Positions 47,926 to 58,085 of a DNA stretch of 64,000 bases are shown one piece after another (position 1 is the stretch's first letter; each line of letters starts with the position of its first letter). The DNA lies in assembly GCF_000733775.1 (NCBI RefSeq), contig NZ_JPOE01000005.1, positions 1,302,001 through 1,366,000 on the forward strand, written 5' to 3'. The position numbers were made by a program, and so were the translations under genes. This DNA is from Thiomonas sp. FB-Cd. GTDB taxonomy: Bacteria > Pseudomonadota > Gammaproteobacteria > Burkholderiales > Burkholderiaceae_C. A model generated the notes under the pieces. The model was not told the DNA's origin. It saw only the letters and a program-made list of their open reading frames with translations, and made no database searches.

Positions 47926-48483
47926 TCAGTCATACACCACTGCGGAGTGCAGGCCGACCGCCGCAGCGTCCTTGGCGGCAAGCTGGGGCTGACCGACCGC
48001 CGCAAGCGGCCAGGCGATGGCCAGTGTCGGGTCGTTCCACACCACGCTGCGTTCATGCTCAGGGCACCAGTAGTTGGTCGTTTTGTACAGAAATTCGGCG
48101 TGCTCGCTCAGGGTCAGGAAGGCATGGCCGAACCCGGGCGGAACCCAAAGTTGGCGCTTGTTGTCAGCGCTGAGTTCCACGCCCGCCCACTGGCCGAAGC
48201 GCTGGGAACTCTTCCGCAGGTCCACGGCGACGTCCCACACGCTGCCCGCTGTCACCCGCACCAGCTTGCCTTGGGGTTGAACCAGCTGGTAATGGATGCC
48301 GCGCAGCACGCCACGCGCGGAGCGTGAGTGGTTGTCCTGCACGAACTCCACATCCAATCCGGTGGCTGCTTGAAAATCGCGCCGGTTGTAGCTCTCGAAG
48401 AAAAAGCCGCGGGCATCGCCGAAAACCTTGGGCTCCAGGATGAGGACTTCAGGCAGCGAGGTTGGGGTGACGGTGTAGGGCAT
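47926..48483 (-). CDS. rmlC: dTDP-4-dehydrorhamnose 3,5-epimerase
   Basis: Third enzyme of dTDP-L-rhamnose synthesis. Of 185 aa, with the cupin motifs DARGFFFESYN, FVQDNHSRSARGVLRGIHYQ and WVPPGFGHAFLTLSEHAEFLYK (split in two here) complete. ATG 48483 gives the family length. The stop codon TGA forms part of the TGAAC immediately before the IS left end, so the protein escaped disruption but any downstream co-transcribed gene was separated. Confidence 0.95.
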   Translation of the reverse strand: MPYTVTPTSLPEVLILEPKVFGDARGFFFESYNRRDFQAATGLDVEFVQDNHSRSARGVLRGIHYQLVQPQGKLVRVTAGSVWDVAVDLRKSSQRFGQWAGVELSADNKRQLWVPPGFGHAFLTLSEHAEFLYKTTNYWCPEHERSVVWNDPTLAIAWPLAAVGQPQLAAKDAAAVGLHSAVVYD

Positions 48484-48493
48484 GGCCAGATGT

Positions 48494-49387
48494 TCAGCGG
48501 ATGGGCTCGGAGAGCAGGCGAAGCAGGTACTGGCCATAGCCGTTTTTCTTCATCGGCTCGGCCAAGCGCTGAAGCTGCTCGGCATCGATCCACCCTTGCC
48601 GGAACGCAATTTCCTCCGGGCAGGCCACTTTCAGGCCCTGTCGCCTTTCGATGGTGGCGATGAACTGGCCGGCGTCAAGCAGGCTCTCGTGCGTGCCCGT
48701 GTCAAGCCAGGCGTAGCCGCGGCCCAAGGTCTGCACCTGTAAGCGTCCTTGTTCCAGGTACACGCGGTTGACGTCCGTGATTTCCAGTTCGCCACGTGCC
48801 GAAGGCTTGAGGCTTGCGGCAATGTCGAGTACGGCGTTGTCGTAAAAGTAAAGGCCGGTGACGGCGTAGTTGCTCTTCGGCTGGGTGGGCTTTTCTTCGA
48901 TGCTGATTGCGCGGCCGGCTGCGTCAAACTCCACCACGCCGTAGCGCTCAGGATCGAGTACGTGGTACGCAAAGACTGTGGCGCCCTCCTGCTGGCTGCC
49001 CGCTTGCAGCAACCGGGTCTGGAAGTCGTGGCCCCAAAAAAGGTTGTCGCCCAGCACCAGGCTGGACAGCGCATGACCGACGAAGCGGCGTCCGATGACA
49101 AAGGCTTGCGCCAAGCCGTCGGGCGAAGCTTGGACCGCATAGTTCAGATTCAACCCCCATTGGCTCCCATCACCCAGCAGTTGGGTGAAGCGGGGCGTGT
49201 CCTGTGGCGTGGATATGATCAGCACGTCGCGCATACCGGCGAGCATGAGTGCCGATAGGGGGTAATAGATCATCGGCTTGTCATACACGGGAAGCAGCTG
49301 CTTGCTCACCGCCTGCGTAACCGGATACAAACGCGTGCCTGAGCCGCCGGCAAGAATGATGCCTTTGCGGGTTGGGAGTGCTGTCAT
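48494..49387 (-). CDS. rmlA: Glucose-1-phosphate thymidylyltransferase
   Basis: First enzyme of dTDP-L-rhamnose synthesis: dTTP plus glucose-1-phosphate. Of 297 aa, nucleotide-binding signature [20 protein letters not shown] and [16 protein letters not shown], then [10 protein letters not shown] and IEEKP. ATG 49387 begins just before the signature; 10 bp separate it from rmlC. rmlB and rmlD are not in the window. Confidence 0.96.
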   Translation of the reverse strand: MTALPTRKGIILAGGSGTRLYPVTQAVSKQLLPVYDKPMIYYPLSALMLAGMRDVLIISTPQDTPRFTQLLGDGSQWGLNLNYAVQASPDGLAQAFVIGRRFVGHALSSLVLGDNLFWGHDFQTRLLQAGSQQEGATVFAYHVLDPERYGVVEFDAAGRAISIEEKPTQPKSNYAVTGLYFYDNAVLDIAASLKPSARGELEITDVNRVYLEQGRLQVQTLGRGYAWLDTGTHESLLDAGQFIATIERRQGLKVACPEEIAFRQGWIDAEQLQRLAEPMKKNGYGQYLLRLLSEPIR

Positions 49388-49480
49388 CGGAGTGCTTGCT
49401 GGGGAATCTGCGCCTGCAAGTGCGCAAAAAGCCGCATGGTCCAAAGATGACCTGCGGCTTCGCTGGGGAAAAGGGTCGCT

Positions 49481-49557
<77 letters not shown>

Positions 49558-49617
49558 AAAGAGCGGCAATTATACGCAAGCGCGAACGCCATGCAATTGG
49601 CCGAAGGTGACCGTGCG

Positions 49618-50394
49618 TCACCGGTTCTCGAACTTTGGCGGGCGCTTGGCGAGAAAAGCTGCCATGCCTTCTTTCTGGTCATGCGTGGCGAACAGGCTGT
49701 GGAACCCGCGGCGCTCGAACAGAAGCCCTTCCGACAGCGGCGCCTCGAACGCTCGATTGACGCACTCCTTGGCCATGATCACCGCGTGCATCGGGTAGTC
49801 GGCAATGCTCTGCGCTGCTGCCAGCGCCTCATCGAGAAGCGTGGCAGCGGGCACCACACGCGACACGAGGCCGGCACGCTCGGCTTCAGCTGCGCTCATC
49901 ATGCGCGCGGTGAGCACCATATCCATGGCCTTGCTTTTGCCCACGGCACGCGGCAAGCGCTGGGTTCCACCAGCACCGGGAATGATGCCAATCTTGATTT
50001 CGGGCTGGCCGAATTGGGCGCTGTCAGCCGCGATGATGAAATCACACATCATCGCCAGCTCGCAGCCACCACCCAACGCGTAGCCGGCCACCGCGGCGAT
50101 CACCGGCTTTCGCACGCTGCGCATGCGTTCCCAATTGCGTGTGATGAAATCCTCACGATAGGCCTGCATGAAACTCTTCTCGGCCATGGCGGCGATGTCA
50201 GCTCCCGCGGCGAATGCCTTGTCACTGCCGGTGAGAACGATGCACGCGATGGCGTCGTCAGCATCGAACGCCGCAAGCGCGGCGCCGAGATCGTCCATCA
50301 GCGCGTCGTTCAGTGCATTGAGTTGTTTGGGACGGTTGAGGCGGATGAGTGCAACGCGTCCGTGGGTCTCGGTAAGCAAGTTGTCAAAGATCAT
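49618..50394 (-). CDS. Enoyl-CoA hydratase/isomerase
   Basis: Crotonase-fold enzyme (258 aa) of fatty-acid beta-oxidation, hydrating trans-2-enoyl-CoA. Conserved [11 protein letters not shown], the oxyanion/glutamate motif [11 protein letters not shown] and catalytic region [23 protein letters not shown] 50394 is placed by GGAGAAC upstream; the preceding in-frame ATG at 50406 carries that site inside its codons. The exact chain-length preference is not readable. Confidence 0.92.
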   Translation of the reverse strand: MIFDNLLTETHGRVALIRLNRPKQLNALNDALMDDLGAALAAFDADDAIACIVLTGSDKAFAAGADIAAMAEKSFMQAYREDFITRNWERMRSVRKPVIAAVAGYALGGGCELAMMCDFIIAADSAQFGQPEIKIGIIPGAGGTQRLPRAVGKSKAMDMVLTARMMSAAEAERAGLVSRVVPAATLLDEALAAAQSIADYPMHAVIMAKECVNRAFEAPLSEGLLFERRGFHSLFATHDQKEGMAAFLAKRPPKFENR

Positions 50395-50473
50395 GGTGTT
50401 CTCCATCTGAAAGAAATGCTGGTGGGTGGTGCGCGGGCGTGAGAGGGCGATAGGGGCGAACGCGGCGATCCGT

Positions 50474-52342
50474 TCAGGCCCCGAGCCAAGTTCGGCGCAG
50501 CCGTCGGGCGGCTGCGCTTGGCTTGTCGGCCAGGCCGAGTTGCACCGCTCCCGGCGTGGGTGCCGGGAGCGGCGCCTGGAGTTCGACCAGGCGCGCATCG
50601 CGCATGGCGTGCACCTGCCACACGCTGCCTTGCCTGGCGCGCGCGTACATGCGCTTGAGCGTCTCGGGGCTGGCTCGCTGGCCGTTGACTGCCAGCACGA
50701 TATCTTCGGGCGCAAGCCCCGCTTGCTGTGCCCACGAATCCGTCAGCACTTGGCGCACCTTGGGCCATCCTTGCGCATCGTCCAAGCGCAGGCCCAGGCT
50801 GGAGAGGGCGTCAGGCTCCGCACGGGTCCAACGCACACCAGCCGCAGCCAACAAGCGCTCCAGCGGAAGTTCGTGCACGCCGTCCACGTGGCGCGCGAAA
50901 AATGCGCGCAAGTCCAGTCCGGTGGCCTCGTGCACCAGCGCGGGAAGCGCATCTTCTGGAACGCCTTGTTGGCTCAGTGGCGCCTGCGTGCGGCCATAGC
51001 GGCGCCACAAGAGCCGCATGACGTCATCCAGGGTGCAGCGGCTGCGGGTGCGCAAGGTCAGGTCCAGCGCGAGAGCAAACAAGCTGCCCAGGACGTAGTA
51101 ACTGACGCTGGAGTTGGGGGTGTTTTCGTCGGGCCGATAGAACTTGATCCATGCGTCGAAGCTTGCCTCGGTCAGATTTTGCACGCGCCGCCCCGGCGTG
51201 CCCTGCACGGCATTGATGGCGCGACCGAGCAAGTCCAGGTATTGCTGTGGCGTGATCAGATCGGCGCGGCGCAAGACGAGGTCGTCGTAGTAGGACGTGA
51301 AACCCTCGAAGAGCCAGAGCAGGCCCGTCGTGTTTTCGCGTTCCAGATCATACGGAGTGAGGGCCTGCGGCCGGATCCGCTTGACATTCCAGGCGTGAAA
51401 ATATTCATGGCTGCAAAGCCCCAGGAATTGCCGGTACCCTGCGCTGCGCTGGGCCGACTCGGAGGGGTGGGGCAGATCGGACTCGCTGCAGATCAGGGCG
51501 GTGCTTGATGCATGCTCCAGGCCACCATAGCCGTTCGAACTGGGCGCCACCAAAAATGTATAGCGTGCAAACGGCGCGCGTGGCCGTTCTGGCTCGAACA
51601 AGGCGATCTCCGTCTCGCAGATGCGCCGCAAGTCCGCCGCCAGCCGGCGCGCGTCGATCTGGTCGTGCAGCCGATCGGCATGTGCAATGACCATTTCGTG
51701 CGGCGTGCCATGCGCGCGAAAACGCAGGCGTAGAAGCTGTCCAATCTCGAATGGGTGGTCGATCAGCTCGTTGTAGTTGTCCGCTTGGTACAACCCGAAA
51801 CCACGCGCGTCCACGTCCACCGCGGCAAGCGCGGTGGCGACGCTCCAGCCGGGTTTCTGGGCCGGAGGCTCGACGCGCAGCGTATGCGGCAAATGTTCAT
51901 GTCCAGCCGCCGCCAGGAGCACGCTGGACGGATTGAAAAAGGCGCGCGAGGCGTCCAGGAATGCAGTGCGCACCGAAGCATCACGCGCATACACCGTCCA
52001 GCGTAGAAGCAAAGAACCCTTGCAAGGTGCAGCACGCCAGCGGTTCTTTGCCAGTTTGCGCAGCGCCACCGGCCTGCCCTTGCAAATTGCCTCGACGCGC
52101 AGTACATGCCGGGCGAACTCCCGTACCAGGTAGCTCCCGGCAATCCACACCGGGAGCCAGACGAGTTGGCCATCAGGATCGGGATTGGCGAGTTCGAGCT
52201 CCACGGCGAACAGATGGGCATGCTGCGCATCCATGCGTATCGTGTAGGCGGGGCCAGTCCGCTGCGGCAGCGATGAGGACAGAGGTGGCCGGCTGGATCG
52301 CACATCGCGGGCCTTGTTGTGCGCACGGGCGGGTATGGTCAT
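50474..52342 (-). CDS. M61-family (glycyl aminopeptidase-like) metallopeptidase with PDZ domain
   Basis: Peptidase of about 622 aa. N-terminal beta domain ([20 protein letters not shown]), zinc motif HEYFH in [17 protein letters not shown] with the downstream glutamate in [14 protein letters not shown], and a C-terminal PDZ-like domain (SSLGLRL to DIVLAVNG). No signal peptide is obvious, so probably cytoplasmic. The start is uncertain: ATG 52342 chosen, the frame runs further up and no ribosome binding site is seen. Confidence 0.87.
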   Translation of the reverse strand: MTIPARAHNKARDVRSSRPPLSSSLPQRTGPAYTIRMDAQHAHLFAVELELANPDPDGQLVWLPVWIAGSYLVREFARHVLRVEAICKGRPVALRKLAKNRWRAAPCKGSLLLRWTVYARDASVRTAFLDASRAFFNPSSVLLAAAGHEHLPHTLRVEPPAQKPGWSVATALAAVDVDARGFGLYQADNYNELIDHPFEIGQLLRLRFRAHGTPHEMVIAHADRLHDQIDARRLAADLRRICETEIALFEPERPRAPFARYTFLVAPSSNGYGGLEHASSTALICSESDLPHPSESAQRSAGYRQFLGLCSHEYFHAWNVKRIRPQALTPYDLERENTTGLLWLFEGFTSYYDDLVLRRADLITPQQYLDLLGRAINAVQGTPGRRVQNLTEASFDAWIKFYRPDENTPNSSVSYYVLGSLFALALDLTLRTRSRCTLDDVMRLLWRRYGRTQAPLSQQGVPEDALPALVHEATGLDLRAFFARHVDGVHELPLERLLAAAGVRWTRAEPDALSSLGLRLDDAQGWPKVRQVLTDSWAQQAGLAPEDIVLAVNGQRASPETLKRMYARARQGSVWQVHAMRDARLVELQAPLPAPTPGAVQLGLADKPSAAARRLRRTWLGA

Positions 52343-52524
52343 GTTCAAAGGAGCGCTGTTTCGGGGGCGGAATGGGGTGGCGGGACGCTGGGCTGATTGG
52401 GCTGGCTGCGCCGCGCCATTGCGCGACAAATTTGCCGAGGACTCATATGGGGCGCACCCTGTCCTGGAAAGGGCACGCTCCATGCTAATCTGCCAGCACC
52501 TAACAAAATACGACGAGGGAAACT

Positions 52525-53316
52525 GTGGAACGCGACGTGTTCAGCGAAATTGCCATCCATGCTGGCTCCGGTTCTCCTTCGCTCGTCTACCAGCCCCAGG
52601 TGCAATACCCTGGCGGCGAGATTGTCGGCCTCGAAGTGCTGTTTCGCTGGCGTGCCGATACGTCCCCCAAGCGCCATTCGCCGCTGACGTTCCTGCCGCG
52701 CCTGTCGCCGTCGCAGACCAGTGAATTGTTCTTCTGGGTGGTTGACGAGGCGGTGTCGGAGGCGAGGGTGCTGTCGAACTGGACGGGGTGGCGCGGCTAC
52801 GTGTCCGTGAACATCGAGGCGGACCAGCTTGGCGATCCCGACCTGGTTCGCCGCATTGATCAGGTCCTGCAGCGCAACCAGTGGCCGGCAGGGCGGCTGA
52901 TCATGGAGGTCACCGAACGCCGCCCGATACCGGTATTCCCGAGCGTGCTTCGCAACATCAACGCGCTGCACCAGGCGGGCATCCTGATTGCAATGGACGA
53001 TTTCGGCGAAGGCTATGCCTCCTTCGAATACCTCAAGCGCTTGAGCCCTGCGCATATCAAGATTCCCGCGGGATTCACGACAGAGCTGAAGTCGGACCAG
53101 CGCAACCAGGAAATTGTGCGCTCGCTTGTCGCCCTGGCCCAGCGGCTGAACATCAAGGTCGTGGCGGAAGGCGTCGAATCGGCCGACAATGCCGAGGCTT
53201 TGCACAATCTCGGCTTGAGCGTGATGCAGGGCTACCTCTTCGGAGAACCCCGCGAACTGGAAGATTGGGCGCAGTTCCTCAAGCAAACCGGCAAGATCGC
53301 CACGGCCCCAGCCTAG
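52525..53316 (+). CDS. EAL-domain cyclic-di-GMP phosphodiesterase
   Basis: Stand-alone EAL protein of 263 aa with no sensory or membrane domain. The signature is EVL in GLEVLFRW; metal and catalytic positions appear as NIEAD, EVTER, DDFGEGYASFEYL, HIKIP, EGVE and QGYLFG. The lysine is kept but the usual following aspartate is proline, so activity is likely but not certain. GTG start at 52525 with GAGGGA upstream. It is divergent from the M61 gene. Confidence 0.88.
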   Translation: MERDVFSEIAIHAGSGSPSLVYQPQVQYPGGEIVGLEVLFRWRADTSPKRHSPLTFLPRLSPSQTSELFFWVVDEAVSEARVLSNWTGWRGYVSVNIEADQLGDPDLVRRIDQVLQRNQWPAGRLIMEVTERRPIPVFPSVLRNINALHQAGILIAMDDFGEGYASFEYLKRLSPAHIKIPAGFTTELKSDQRNQEIVRSLVALAQRLNIKVVAEGVESADNAEALHNLGLSVMQGYLFGEPRELEDWAQFLKQTGKIATAPA

Positions 53317-53335
53317 GCCCTGGTCAGCGTGGAAT

Positions 53336-54190
53336 TCAGCTCCGGCAAGCGGCCTGCAGCAGCGCGTCGAAACCTGGATAAGTGGCGGGCGTAATGGCCG
53401 TCTTGATCGTGGTCCCGCTTCGTGACCGGCCCTCTCGCAGCGCCGCCGTGAAAGCGGGCGCGTCGCGTACCCAACTGCTGCCAAGCAGCGTCACGCCTCG
53501 TGCGAACAACGCGTCGGGAAGGCATGCGGCGGTGGGTCCGATGAGAGCCAGTCGCCGTGCATTGCCACACACCTCGAGCATGGCGTCGAGCGTGTTGTTG
53601 AGGAGGATTGTGCCGGTCGACACCACCTTGTTGCACGTTCGCAGCGCGTTGCGGTCCGTGGTTACGCTGTAGCCCGGGTGAGCGCCCGCGAGTTCCGGCC
53701 TCAGTTCGACGACTGTAATCTTCGCGCCCCGATCCAGAATGGGCGGCAGCAGCGATGTGAACAGGCCGATCATGCCGATGGCGTCGCCAGGCTGCGGATC
53801 GAGTTCGCCGATCGAGTCCGTGCTTGCAGGTGGGCAATATCCGGCGCGCTGGTAAAGGCTGCAAGTGAGGGCGTTGGCTGCCGCGAAACCGAGGGCACGA
53901 GCCATCGCGTCGCCGTGCCCGTAGCCTTGCGCCAAGGCAAGGGCATCGGCGCCGACCAGCCCCGGCGCGCCTGCCTGTGCGTGCAGGCGCGCAAGCACGC
54001 CATCGAACAGCGCATAGGACATGCCCAGTGCTCCGTCCTCGAGTTCCACCGCACAGAACTCGCCACGGTTGTCCGGCCCCTGTGCAGGCGCGGGCTGTGG
54101 AGGCAGGTGCAACGCGCGCACACGCGGCACTTTCACGGCCTGTGCGAAGCGTCCAAGCTGTTGGAGATAGGCGTGGGCGAAGGTCGTCAT
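53336..54190 (-). CDS. DUF4213/DUF364 putative heavy-metal chelation protein
   Basis: Protein of 284 aa with an enolase-like N-terminal part and the DUF364 Rossmann-like part (DAIGMIGLFTSLLPPILDRG, VVSTGTILLNNTLDAML, ALIGPTAACLPDALF). Structures of relatives suggest binding of a small molecule or chelated metal; the reaction is unknown. It begins 16 bp after viaA, so it probably belongs to the ravA-viaA operon. ATG 54190 chosen at the start of the conserved region. Confidence 0.82.
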   Translation of the reverse strand: MTTFAHAYLQQLGRFAQAVKVPRVRALHLPPQPAPAQGPDNRGEFCAVELEDGALGMSYALFDGVLARLHAQAGAPGLVGADALALAQGYGHGDAMARALGFAAANALTCSLYQRAGYCPPASTDSIGELDPQPGDAIGMIGLFTSLLPPILDRGAKITVVELRPELAGAHPGYSVTTDRNALRTCNKVVSTGTILLNNTLDAMLEVCGNARRLALIGPTAACLPDALFARGVTLLGSSWVRDAPAFTAALREGRSRSGTTIKTAITPATYPGFDALLQAACRS

Positions 54191-54206
54191 GCGTGTCGTT
54201 GCGGGC

Positions 54207-55763
54207 TCAATGCCGGCCTTGCGGCTCACACACGGCGCGCGAGGCGGCATCCCCGGGCACTGTGGCGCTCGCATTTTCCGCACTGCGCAACGCGGCTGGA
54301 AAGTACATCGCGGTCAGGCGCTGCGAATGGACCGGAGCATCGGCATTGCGGCCACCGAGCCGACGCCAGTCCCGTACCCAATGGATGGCATCTGCGATTT
54401 CAAGAAAGCCGATAGTCTCGCGGTCGCCCACGAGCACGCCCTGCACCCGAAGCCCCTGCTCGGCCTTGATGGCGCGCAACCGGCTGACCACAGCCGATGT
54501 GGCGCCGAATTCGCCGTCGCTTGCGATCAGCAAGTCGGCCTGCCGCCACTGTTGCTGCGTGAGCCGATCCATTGCGCGCTCCAGGGGGCCGCTGATCTCG
54601 GTGCCACCATGGAAGGCCTGGCTGAGAATGCTTGTCAGCCGCGCGATGCCGTTGACGTCAAAGCCCAATTCGCATTCCCGGATCTCATCCGGGCCCCCGA
54701 AGGCAAACACATGGCAAGCGCGGCCCTGCGCGTGCGCAGTGCGCATGGCCTCAAGCACAACGGCCTTCGCCACGGCCTCGGCTCCGCCTTGCATTGAACC
54801 CGAGGTGTCCACGCAAACGAGGATGGGACCCATGGCCAGGCGCGGCGCGCGAGATGGTTGACGGCTTGGGCGTCGCGCTCGCTTGGTGTGATCCGTCTCG
54901 ACGGCGATGCGTCCGGCATCTTCGAAGGTCAGGAGTGTGCGTTCGGCGCGGCGGGCGTGCCAGACGAGGCGAAGCAGGGGGTGATTGAGCAGCATGGCTT
55001 CGGCGGGCAGCATGCGCGCGATGCGGTCCGAAGGCTGGACTCCGACGGTTTCGCCGGGCATGTCGGGGACTGGTACCTGGGGGCGGGTTGCGTCCGCCAC
55101 ATCCACGGCCTCCGCGTTGGCAACGGCGGTCTGCGGAAGCGCGTCGGGCTCGCCAGTCGGGCATGCGCGCCCGAGCCGGCGGATCAAGGCGGCGAGTTCG
55201 GGCGCGCGATCCAGCAAACGGCGGATGCGCAGTACGTCCTGCCAGCCCGCACTGCGCAGCACACCGTGCAGCGCATCCCACTGCATGGTCTTGTCGCCGT
55301 CGGGCCACAGACCCAGTACGTCAATCAACTCGTTGATCTCGCCGCAGCGCTGGCTCCAGTCCGCATGGAACGCCACGATGGCCATCGCAACTGCCGCCTC
55401 TTCGCTCGCGCCGCGGTCGCGGTAGTCCACGATGAGGTCGAGCTGAACGAGCGCGCTCATCAGCACGGCTTGGGCCAGTTCGGGCTGATTCGTGCACAGG
55501 CGTGGGAGCTCCAGTGATTGCATCGCATCGAGCAGCGCGCGGGCAATGGTCGGAGCAGGCCATGTCAGCGATGCGGCATCGGTCCCAACCCCGGCGATCA
55601 GCGCTTGCCGAAGCGTCGCCAGGCTACCCAGTCGTGGCTCGATGTGGCCCAGCGCGTTGCTGAGTGCACCGAGCCACATCGGACGTGGCAGCGCGTCCAT
55701 TGCGGCAAGACGCTGCTCGGCGCTGGCGAACAGCATGGGGCGGGGGGCGACCGGGCTGCTCAT
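54207..55763 (-). CDS. viaA: ViaA-like von Willebrand factor A domain protein
   Basis: Of 518 aa: a helical N-terminal half and a C-terminal VWA domain with complete MIDAS site (DTSGSMQGG, then FHGGTEISGPLE and ASDGEFGA). It works with the adjacent MoxR-type ATPase; in E. coli RavA-ViaA affects respiratory enzymes and aminoglycoside sensitivity. ATG 55763 is 23 bp after ravA. Low-complexity residues end the protein. Confidence 0.85.
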   Translation of the reverse strand: MSSPVAPRPMLFASAEQRLAAMDALPRPMWLGALSNALGHIEPRLGSLATLRQALIAGVGTDAASLTWPAPTIARALLDAMQSLELPRLCTNQPELAQAVLMSALVQLDLIVDYRDRGASEEAAVAMAIVAFHADWSQRCGEINELIDVLGLWPDGDKTMQWDALHGVLRSAGWQDVLRIRRLLDRAPELAALIRRLGRACPTGEPDALPQTAVANAEAVDVADATRPQVPVPDMPGETVGVQPSDRIARMLPAEAMLLNHPLLRLVWHARRAERTLLTFEDAGRIAVETDHTKRARRPSRQPSRAPRLAMGPILVCVDTSGSMQGGAEAVAKAVVLEAMRTAHAQGRACHVFAFGGPDEIRECELGFDVNGIARLTSILSQAFHGGTEISGPLERAMDRLTQQQWRQADLLIASDGEFGATSAVVSRLRAIKAEQGLRVQGVLVGDRETIGFLEIADAIHWVRDWRRLGGRNADAPVHSQRLTAMYFPAALRSAENASATVPGDAASRAVCEPQGRH

Positions 55764-55786
55764 AGGCCAGGCGTTCGCTGCGGCCT

Positions 55787-57232
55787 TCAGGCGTCCACGA
55801 GGGGCTCGTGTTGCACAGGCGCAGGCTCCTCGTCTTCCGCCCCGCCGAGTGGGAGGCGGGGAAGGGCAGCAAAGCCGGCACGGGCCTGCAATGCGCGCGC
55901 GCGCAACTGTGCAATGATCGCCCCGGTGGCTTGCAGGTTGGTCTGCGCAGCCTGCAGTTGCTCGGCATCCAGCCACAGCGCGGTGCGGCCGTAGGTCTCC
56001 AGGTCGCGCTGCACGCACGCCAGCTCCTGGGCATAGCCGTCGATGCGCCATACGAGTTCATCGAGCTGACGGGTGCGAGCCGAGATATGCAGGGGCCCAT
56101 AGCGGCGTCGGCGGCTGGCCGTCATGCGCGGGGCCGCAGCACCACCCTTGGCGTCTCCGACTTCCGCCGCCAGTTCGGCGGACGAAAAGCGAAGCCGTCC
56201 GGTTTCGTCATAATCAAGATCATTCGCCTGTTGCTCGACCAGCAGTTGGGCTTCGAACGCCTGCACGATGCGTATGAGCCGCGGTGGCGACCAGGCGTCA
56301 TGCACGCCAAGGCGAGCCTGCAGCCACTGCAGCACGCGCGCCTGGCCGATGGAGTCGGGTGCGGTGCACCAGGGCAAAAGAAGCAGGTCCCAGACAGCCA
56401 CGGCGGGCCGGCCTTCCGAGGCAGCCACGATGCGCAGAAGCCAAACGATCTTGACCCAGCGGCGGTCCGACACCGTTACACCCTCCTGAGCGAGGTTTGC
56501 GTGCAAGGCGGCAAGGACCTGCGTGACGTCTTCGGGCAGCGCAACGCTTGAGGCGGCGCGCTGCAGTGCAGTGATCTCGCGGGCGCTCACGCGAAGCTCC
56601 AATGGGGGATCGTGCCAAGTCGTTGCCGGGTCGAGTTGCAGCAGACTCACGAAGCCCTCGGCGCTGACGGGCTGGACCTGCAGGCGCATGAGAAAACGGT
56701 CGAAAAATGCTTCGGCCACTTCATCTTCAGGCACCGAATTGGTGGCGCCAATGACGCTGATCAGCGGGCAGCGCTGGCGGCCCGCGCCATTGTCGAACTC
56801 ACGCTCATTGAGCAGTGTCAGCAGAGCGTTGAGGATGGCACTGTTGGCCTTGAAGACTTCGTCGATGAAGGCGATATGTGCTTCGGGAAGAAAGCCGGCG
56901 GTGTGGCGTTCGTAACGATCCTGCTCGAGCGCGCGGATGGACAGCGGGCCAAACAGTTCCTCCGGCACGGAAAAGCGGGTGAGCAGCCGCTCAAAGTACC
57001 GCGCACCACGGAAGAGCAAATGCAAGCGACGCGCCAACTCGCTTTTGGCGGTGCCGGGCGGACCGATGAGCAAAGCGTGCTCACCGGCAAGCGCGGCCAG
57101 CAGGCAAAGCCGGCCGACACGTCCGCGCTCCACCAGACCGGCATCGAGCGCAGGTAGAAGCACGGTCAGGGACTGCCGAAGATCGGCTACGCAATCTTCA
57201 TGCTGGTACGGCGCTGAAGTGGATGGGTCCAC
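55787..57232 (-). CDS. ravA: RavA-type MoxR AAA+ ATPase
   Basis: AAA+ chaperone of 481 aa. Walker A GPPGTAKSELARRL, RavA-typical RYFERLLTRFSVPEELFGPL, Walker B IAFIDEVFKANSAILNALL, sensor 1 VIGATNSVPEDEVAEAFFDRF (split) and the C-terminal discoidal/LARA region. A GTG at 57232 starts it. Followed by viaA, giving the RavA-ViaA pair with MoxR/VWA partnership. Confidence 0.9.
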   Translation of the reverse strand: MDPSTSAPYQHEDCVADLRQSLTVLLPALDAGLVERGRVGRLCLLAALAGEHALLIGPPGTAKSELARRLHLLFRGARYFERLLTRFSVPEELFGPLSIRALEQDRYERHTAGFLPEAHIAFIDEVFKANSAILNALLTLLNEREFDNGAGRQRCPLISVIGATNSVPEDEVAEAFFDRFLMRLQVQPVSAEGFVSLLQLDPATTWHDPPLELRVSAREITALQRAASSVALPEDVTQVLAALHANLAQEGVTVSDRRWVKIVWLLRIVAASEGRPAVAVWDLLLLPWCTAPDSIGQARVLQWLQARLGVHDAWSPPRLIRIVQAFEAQLLVEQQANDLDYDETGRLRFSSAELAAEVGDAKGGAAAPRMTASRRRRYGPLHISARTRQLDELVWRIDGYAQELACVQRDLETYGRTALWLDAEQLQAAQTNLQATGAIIAQLRARALQARAGFAALPRLPLGGAEDEEPAPVQHEPLVDA

Positions 57233-57331
57233 GGTAAATCCGCATGGCGGAATGTTTATGCGCCAATCGTATCAGCGCCCCGTGGTCCCTTCCGTCGAGC
57301 GACCCACAACACTCATCGATACCGTGTGCGC

Positions 57332-57993
57332 TCAACCCAAATGCTTGGCGAAAAAGGCAAGGCTGCGCTCCAGGGCGAGCTTGGCACTCGGCGCGTCAAA
57401 GCTGGCACGGGCGTCGCAGTTGAAGCCATGGTCGGCGTCGTAGACGTAGAACTCAGCTTCGGGGTTGGCGCGGCGCACGGCTTCGCGGTCAGCTTCGCTG
57501 ATATGCGCGTCCTTCAAGCCATAATGGAACAGCAATGGAGCGCGCGCCTTCTCGCCAATGAGCTGCGCGTTGCGCCCGCCGTAATAGCTCACAGCGGGAA
57601 GACCAAGGCGTGTGGCTGACAAGTAAGCCACGCTGCCCCCCAGCAATAGCCGACGACGCCCACTTTGCCGGCGCTGGCGATGGCCTTCGCCGCCGCATCC
57701 ACGCTCGCCACCGCACGGTCGAAGCCAAGCGCGCTGACAAGCTCCATGCCTTTTTGCATGCCGGCTTGGTCATAGCCCAGTTCCACGCCCTTTTCGATCG
57801 GATCAAACACTGCCGGGGCGATGGCGGTGTAGCCAGCCTGCGCGTATTTATCAGCCACGCTGCGAATGTGCGCGTTGACACCGAAGATTTCCTGCATCAC
57901 AACGATACCGCCTTTGGGCTTTCCGGCGGGTTCGGCCAGATAGGCGCTCAAACGTTGTCCATCCGTGGTGTGAAGTTCAATGGTCTTGCCCAT
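57332..57993 (-). pseudogene. Dienelactone hydrolase-family gene with single-base frameshift
   Basis: The first part (57589-57993) reads MGKTIELHTTDGQRLSAYLA through GKVGVVGYCWG; the second (57332 to about 57640) reads GGSVAYLSATRLGLPAVSYY through DADHGFNCDARAS. The catalytic cysteine (GYCWG), Asp (KDAHI) and His (DHGF) are split between frames. One extra C in the C6 tract at 57636-57641 restores a 220-aa protein. Start ATG 57993 has GGAGA. Real inactivation or sequencing error. Confidence 0.85.
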
Positions 57994-58085
57994 ATCGAGA
58001 GATCTCCGTCATGTTGACGCCCGCACGGCGCGGGACCAGGTCGGGTATTTTGGCGGTCTTCGCGAATGTGTGCAGATGTCACGCA

